NCBI RefSeq assembly: GCF_002532535.1 | Contig: NZ_NQWI01000016.1 | Span: forward strand, 1 to 64,000 | Source of the DNA: Candidatus Viridilinea mediisalina | GTDB lineage: Bacteria; Chloroflexota; Chloroflexia; Chloroflexales; Chloroflexaceae | Length of the DNA: 64,000 bases | Reading direction: 5' to 3' | Shown here: positions 60,950 through 64,000 of the stretch, piece by piece | Layout: every line of letters starts with the position of its first letter | Position numbering within the stretch: the first letter of the stretch is position 1 | Translations under genes and position numbers: made by a program | Notes under the pieces: model-generated | Seen by the model: only the letters and a program-made list of their open reading frames with translations | Database searches by the model: none | Told to the model about the DNA's origin: nothing

Positions 60950-63900
60950 ATTCTGTTGTACCTCCATCCTTTGGCGCAGTCTATACACTGCTCAATGCGC
61001 TCCCCACTGACCTACGCTGTGGCGATGCGCTCATTCTTGAACTGGTTGTACAAAATACGGGCTATACCCCTTGGCTAACCAGCGGCCCCTACCCGGTGCG
61101 CTTGGGTTATCGCTGGCTCAACCAACAAGGCGGAACGGTTGTCCTCGACGGTGGACGTACTCTCCTGCCTGCGCCGGTGCCAACGGGTATGAGCGTGCAG
61201 GTGGAAGTTCGTGTCGAGGCTCCGCCCGTCCCAGGCACCTACCTGCTCCAAGTGGAACTCTTAGAGGAGGGTCAGGCGTGGTTTAGTCAGCGTGGCGTTG
61301 CCCCCCTGAGCCTTGAGGTGAGCTTTGCGCCCGCTGATGCGTTACGCGTGGCGATCCTCAATGGTAATGTGGTGGCCAAGGATGCCGTAGGAAGCCATAT
61401 TGTGGCCCAGCTCTGTACATTGCGTGAAGCGGGCTACCATGTACTCCTGCTCACGGGCTATGTGGATGGCCGCTTGCCAACGGATGTGCGCCGGAGTATG
61501 GCGATGGTCTCGCCTGAGCAACTGCGTGACCCGGCCAATCGCAGTGCCGCCGCTGAACATTGGCGGCGGGCTGATCTGGTGATTGTCAACTACTCAAGTT
61601 ACTACGATCTTGTTGAGGTGATCCGCGACGTGCGGCGGGGTGTGGTGATCTTTGACTACCACGGTGTGACACCTCCTGAACTGTGGGGCCGGGAGTGGCT
61701 GGGCTATGCTGATCTCGTGCGCGGGCGCGATAATCTGGAGCTCGTACGCTACGCCGATTATGCCATTGGTCATAGCCAATTTACCTGTGATGAGTTGATC
61801 GCAACTAAGCTGATCGCACCAAGCCGCGTGACGCTAATGCCCTATGCGGTGGTGCAAACGAGTGGCTATGCTGGGCCGCCCGATCCTGAAGTGGTCGAGC
61901 GCTTTGGCTTGGCTGGATCACACGTTTTGCTCTACGTGGGCCGCATGGCGCGCAACAAGCGTGTCCATGATCTGGTTGAGGCGATGCCTGCCATTTTGCA
62001 GCAGCATCCTGCAACACTGTTGCTGCTCGTAGGCGACGATCAAGCCCCTGCTTATAAGGCGTATGCTGATGAACTGCGGCAGCGTATCGCAGAACTAGAC
62101 ATAACTGATCACGTTCAACTAACGGGCCAGGTAGATGGTGCAACCCTAGAGGAACTCTACCGTGCGTGTACCATCTTTGTAACTGCGAGCATCCACGAGG
62201 GCTTTTGCATGCCGGTGGTTGAGGCGATGGCGCGTGGCCGTCCGGTGGTAGCGACCGATTGCACCGCCATCCCGCATACCCTCGATGGATCTGGTTTACT
62301 CTTTCCACCTGGCGATGTGGTTGCCCTCGTGGCTCAGGTGAGGCGCTTATTGGATGGCTTGCCCACTCCGGGTGACCATCATGATCCTATGGCAGTTCAT
62401 CGCTTGGAACCCGCTACTGCGGCAGAGCTTACGGCGTTGCGTGAGCGCAAGATCGCCGTGGTGACACCCCGCTATGGCGAACAGGTCTTGGGTGGTGCCG
62501 AAACCGGGCTGCGCCATTGGGCCGAGCAGTTGGCGGCGCGGGGCTATCAGGTGGAGGCATTGAGTACAACCGTACTCGATATGGGGGCTTGGCAAGATCA
62601 TGTGCCACCCGGTGAAGAATTATTAAATGGTGTGCAGGTACGCCGTTTCAGTCCTGATCGCGTTGACGTAGGGCTCTTTCACCAACTCATGCAGCAGGCT
62701 AATCGTGGTGAACGCCTGAGCTATGCCGATGAGCAGCGCTTTATGGTCAATAACCTGCGTAGTAGCGCGTTGGAGCAGTATATTGCTGATCACGCTGACG
62801 AATTTGCCTGTTTTATTTATGCTCCCTATCTCTTTGGCACAACCTATTGGCCAGCGCAAAACCTAACAGAAAAAGCGTTCATTGTTCCTTGCTTGCACGA
62901 TGAGCCAAGTGCGCGTTTGGTCTTGTTCCGTGAAATGCTTGAGCGTAGTGCGGCGATCTTCTTTAATGCTGAACCTGAGGGAGTTTTTGCAAGAGCGTGT
63001 CTGGGTGTGCAAAATCCCTACCATGTGGCGCTAGGTTTTGGCTTTCCTGATGATCCGCCCATAGGTGATGTGGAGCGTTTTCGTACCCAATATACCTTGA
63101 ATGAACCTTTCCTACTCTATAGTGGGCGTTTGGAACAGGCCAAAAATGTTCCTCTGCTGCTAGAGTACTTCACGCGCTATAAAGCGGAACGTCCCGGCCC
63201 ATTGAAACTGGCCCTTACTGGGCATGGTGATGTGCAACTGCCAGCCCATCCCGATGTGGTGGCGCTAGGTATGGTGGAACACCAGACCCTGGTGGATGCC
63301 TATGCCGCATGCCTTGCGTTGTGCCAACTCTCGTGCAACGAGAGCTTTTCACTCGTGTTGATGGAGAGTTGGTTGCAGGAGCGACCAGTACTTGTGCATA
63401 CTGGCAGTGCCGTAACGAGCCACCATGTAATCCAGAGTGGCGGTGGGTATGCGCTTGGTAGTTATGAAGAGTTCCGCACTGCTGTGGATACACTCTTGAC
63501 TCAGCCCGAACATGCAGACATGCTGGGGGTTTGTGGTCGTGAGTATGTACAAGCGACCTACAGTTGGGGCCCATTGCTCAATAAACTTGAGGCACAGTTA
63601 GCAATCTTTAGCCGCCCGCGCTCATGCTATAGCCGCTTGGCTCAACGCGGGGTTGCACGGGCCTTGGCGTTTACCGAACAACGCTTCGCCGACGTGCTGC
63701 TTGACCTCGTTACACGCAGCATCGTTTCATTGCCCTCAATGCTTGGCTCGCCACAACAGACTACGCTACACAGCGAGGCACGAGTCGCACGACCAGACTA
63801 CCATGTATGCTCAAACTTGCCCGTTGTTGGCCCGGCGGTCGCTTGGGTACGCCGTCAATTAACGTCGCATCTAAAAGAGCCCTATCTTGACCCGGTGATC

Positions 63901-63999
63901 GCTGATCAGGAGCGATTCAACCAGGCGTTGCTTACGACCTTACTGCCTACGCTAGATGAGAGCATGCGCGAGCAGCGCAGATTGCAGGCGGAGTTAGAT
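60946..63999 (+). CDS. Two-domain glycosyltransferase with N-terminal beta domain, cut by window edge
   Basis: At least 1018 residues, open at the right edge. Residues 1-125 look like a beta-sandwich module (LILELVVQNTGYTPW, PPVPGTYLLQVELLEEG), comparable to glycan-binding domains of export ATPases. Residues about 130-470 are a first GT4 (VLLYVGRMARNKRVHDLVEA, ASIHEGFCMPVVEAMARGRP). From about residue 505 a second GT4-type domain begins (VVTPRYGEQVLGGAETGLRH; FLLYSGRLEQAKNVPLLLEY; LSCNESFSLVLMESW). The end (LDESMREQRRLQAELD) is turning helical. The start ATG overlaps the GT2 stop. Confidence 0.82.
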   Translation, partial: MNSVVPPSFGAVYTLLNALPTDLRCGDALILELVVQNTGYTPWLTSGPYPVRLGYRWLNQQGGTVVLDGGRTLLPAPVPTGMSVQVEVRVEAPPVPGTYLLQVELLEEGQAWFSQRGVAPLSLEVSFAPADALRVAILNGNVVAKDAVGSHIVAQLCTLREAGYHVLLLTGYVDGRLPTDVRRSMAMVSPEQLRDPANRSAAAEHWRRADLVIVNYSSYYDLVEVIRDVRRGVVIFDYHGVTPPELWGREWLGYADLVRGRDNLELVRYADYAIGHSQFTCDELIATKLIAPSRVTLMPYAVVQTSGYAGPPDPEVVERFGLAGSHVLLYVGRMARNKRVHDLVEAMPAILQQHPATLLLLVGDDQAPAYKAYADELRQRIAELDITDHVQLTGQVDGATLEELYRACTIFVTASIHEGFCMPVVEAMARGRPVVATDCTAIPHTLDGSGLLFPPGDVVALVAQVRRLLDGLPTPGDHHDPMAVHRLEPATAAELTALRERKIAVVTPRYGEQVLGGAETGLRHWAEQLAARGYQVEALSTTVLDMGAWQDHVPPGEELLNGVQVRRFSPDRVDVGLFHQLMQQANRGERLSYADEQRFMVNNLRSSALEQYIADHADEFACFIYAPYLFGTTYWPAQNLTEKAFIVPCLHDEPSARLVLFREMLERSAAIFFNAEPEGVFARACLGVQNPYHVALGFGFPDDPPIGDVERFRTQYTLNEPFLLYSGRLEQAKNVPLLLEYFTRYKAERPGPLKLALTGHGDVQLPAHPDVVALGMVEHQTLVDAYAACLALCQLSCNESFSLVLMESWLQERPVLVHTGSAVTSHHVIQSGGGYALGSYEEFRTAVDTLLTQPEHADMLGVCGREYVQATYSWGPLLNKLEAQLAIFSRPRSCYSRLAQRGVARALAFTEQRFADVLLDLVTRSIVSLPSMLGSPQQTTLHSEARVARPDYHVCSNLPVVGPAVAWVRRQLTSHLKEPYLDPVIADQERFNQALLTTLLPTLDESMREQRRLQAELD

Positions 64000-64000
64000 T

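Overview
The window is a chromosomal segment of about 64 kb, mostly moderately high in GC, densely coded and free of rRNA, tRNA, CRISPR and integrase genes that I could recognise. The gene content fits a member of the Chloroflexota, most likely a filamentous anoxygenic phototroph of the Chloroflexales. The clues are a two-subunit methylmalonyl-CoA mutase with its MeaB chaperone, menaquinone synthesis (menD), a CrtC-type lipocalin lipoprotein, a CarH-like free-standing cobalamin-binding protein, and a 2Fe-2S protein whose layout recalls chlorosome envelope proteins. This placement is an inference from gene content, not from a marker gene.

Layout. Positions 1-16142 form a surface-polysaccharide locus. 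After a broken nucleotidyltransferase/HEPN pair come CMP-nonulosonate synthetase (neuA), nonulosonate synthase (neuB), a GNAT acetyltransferase, a TIM-barrel sugar isomerase, two zinc-ribbon SAM methyltransferases (one interrupted by an in-frame TGA), a CBS-aminotransferase fusion, a flippase, a capsule-type glycosyltransferase, wecB, two GT4 transferases (the second on the opposite strand), a sugar epimerase, and menD carrying an in-frame triple repeat. From 16143 to 22590 are small or accessory genes: a methyltransferase fragment, a YccF protein, a CrtC-like lipoprotein, and an McrB-like AAA+ ATPase with two unknown neighbours. From 22733 to 32819 is core metabolism: mcmB-mcmA-meaB (minus), a pyrophosphate-type phosphofructokinase (plus), and gyrB with a membrane protein (minus). 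From 33145 to 48175 are single genes: the B12-binding protein, the ferredoxin-domain protein, an M20 peptidase, a DUF433/DUF5615 toxin-antitoxin pair, a THUMP RNA methyltransferase, a GT-C membrane protein, an aldehyde dehydrogenase, YceI, a ring-cleaving dioxygenase, a PAS-GGDEF-EAL protein and a polysaccharide deacetylase. From 48243 to the right edge is a second surface-glycan locus of the ABC-transporter type: a Wzz-Wzm fusion, Wzt, a 1340-residue methyltransferase/multi-glycosyltransferase, two related GT4-like proteins, a GT2, and a two-GT protein cut by the window edge.

How it works together. The left locus would make an activated nonulosonic acid and an amino-deoxy sugar, assemble a repeat unit and flip it across the membrane. 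The right locus would build a long glycan in the cytoplasm, export it through Wzm/Wzt, and may set chain length through the PCP domain fused to the permease.

Intergenic DNA is unusually repeat-rich. It holds 7-bp and 8-bp tandem arrays at many sites, two families of short inverted-repeat elements present in several copies, a 142-bp unit in three tandem copies, and a modular family of palindromes concentrated in divergent promoter regions. The most noteworthy observations are the repeat insertion inside menD, the leaderless leader ORF overlapping the Wzz-Wzm start, the PCP-permease fusion, the McrB-like neighbourhood, and the in-frame TGA in a methyltransferase whose reading frame is otherwise intact.
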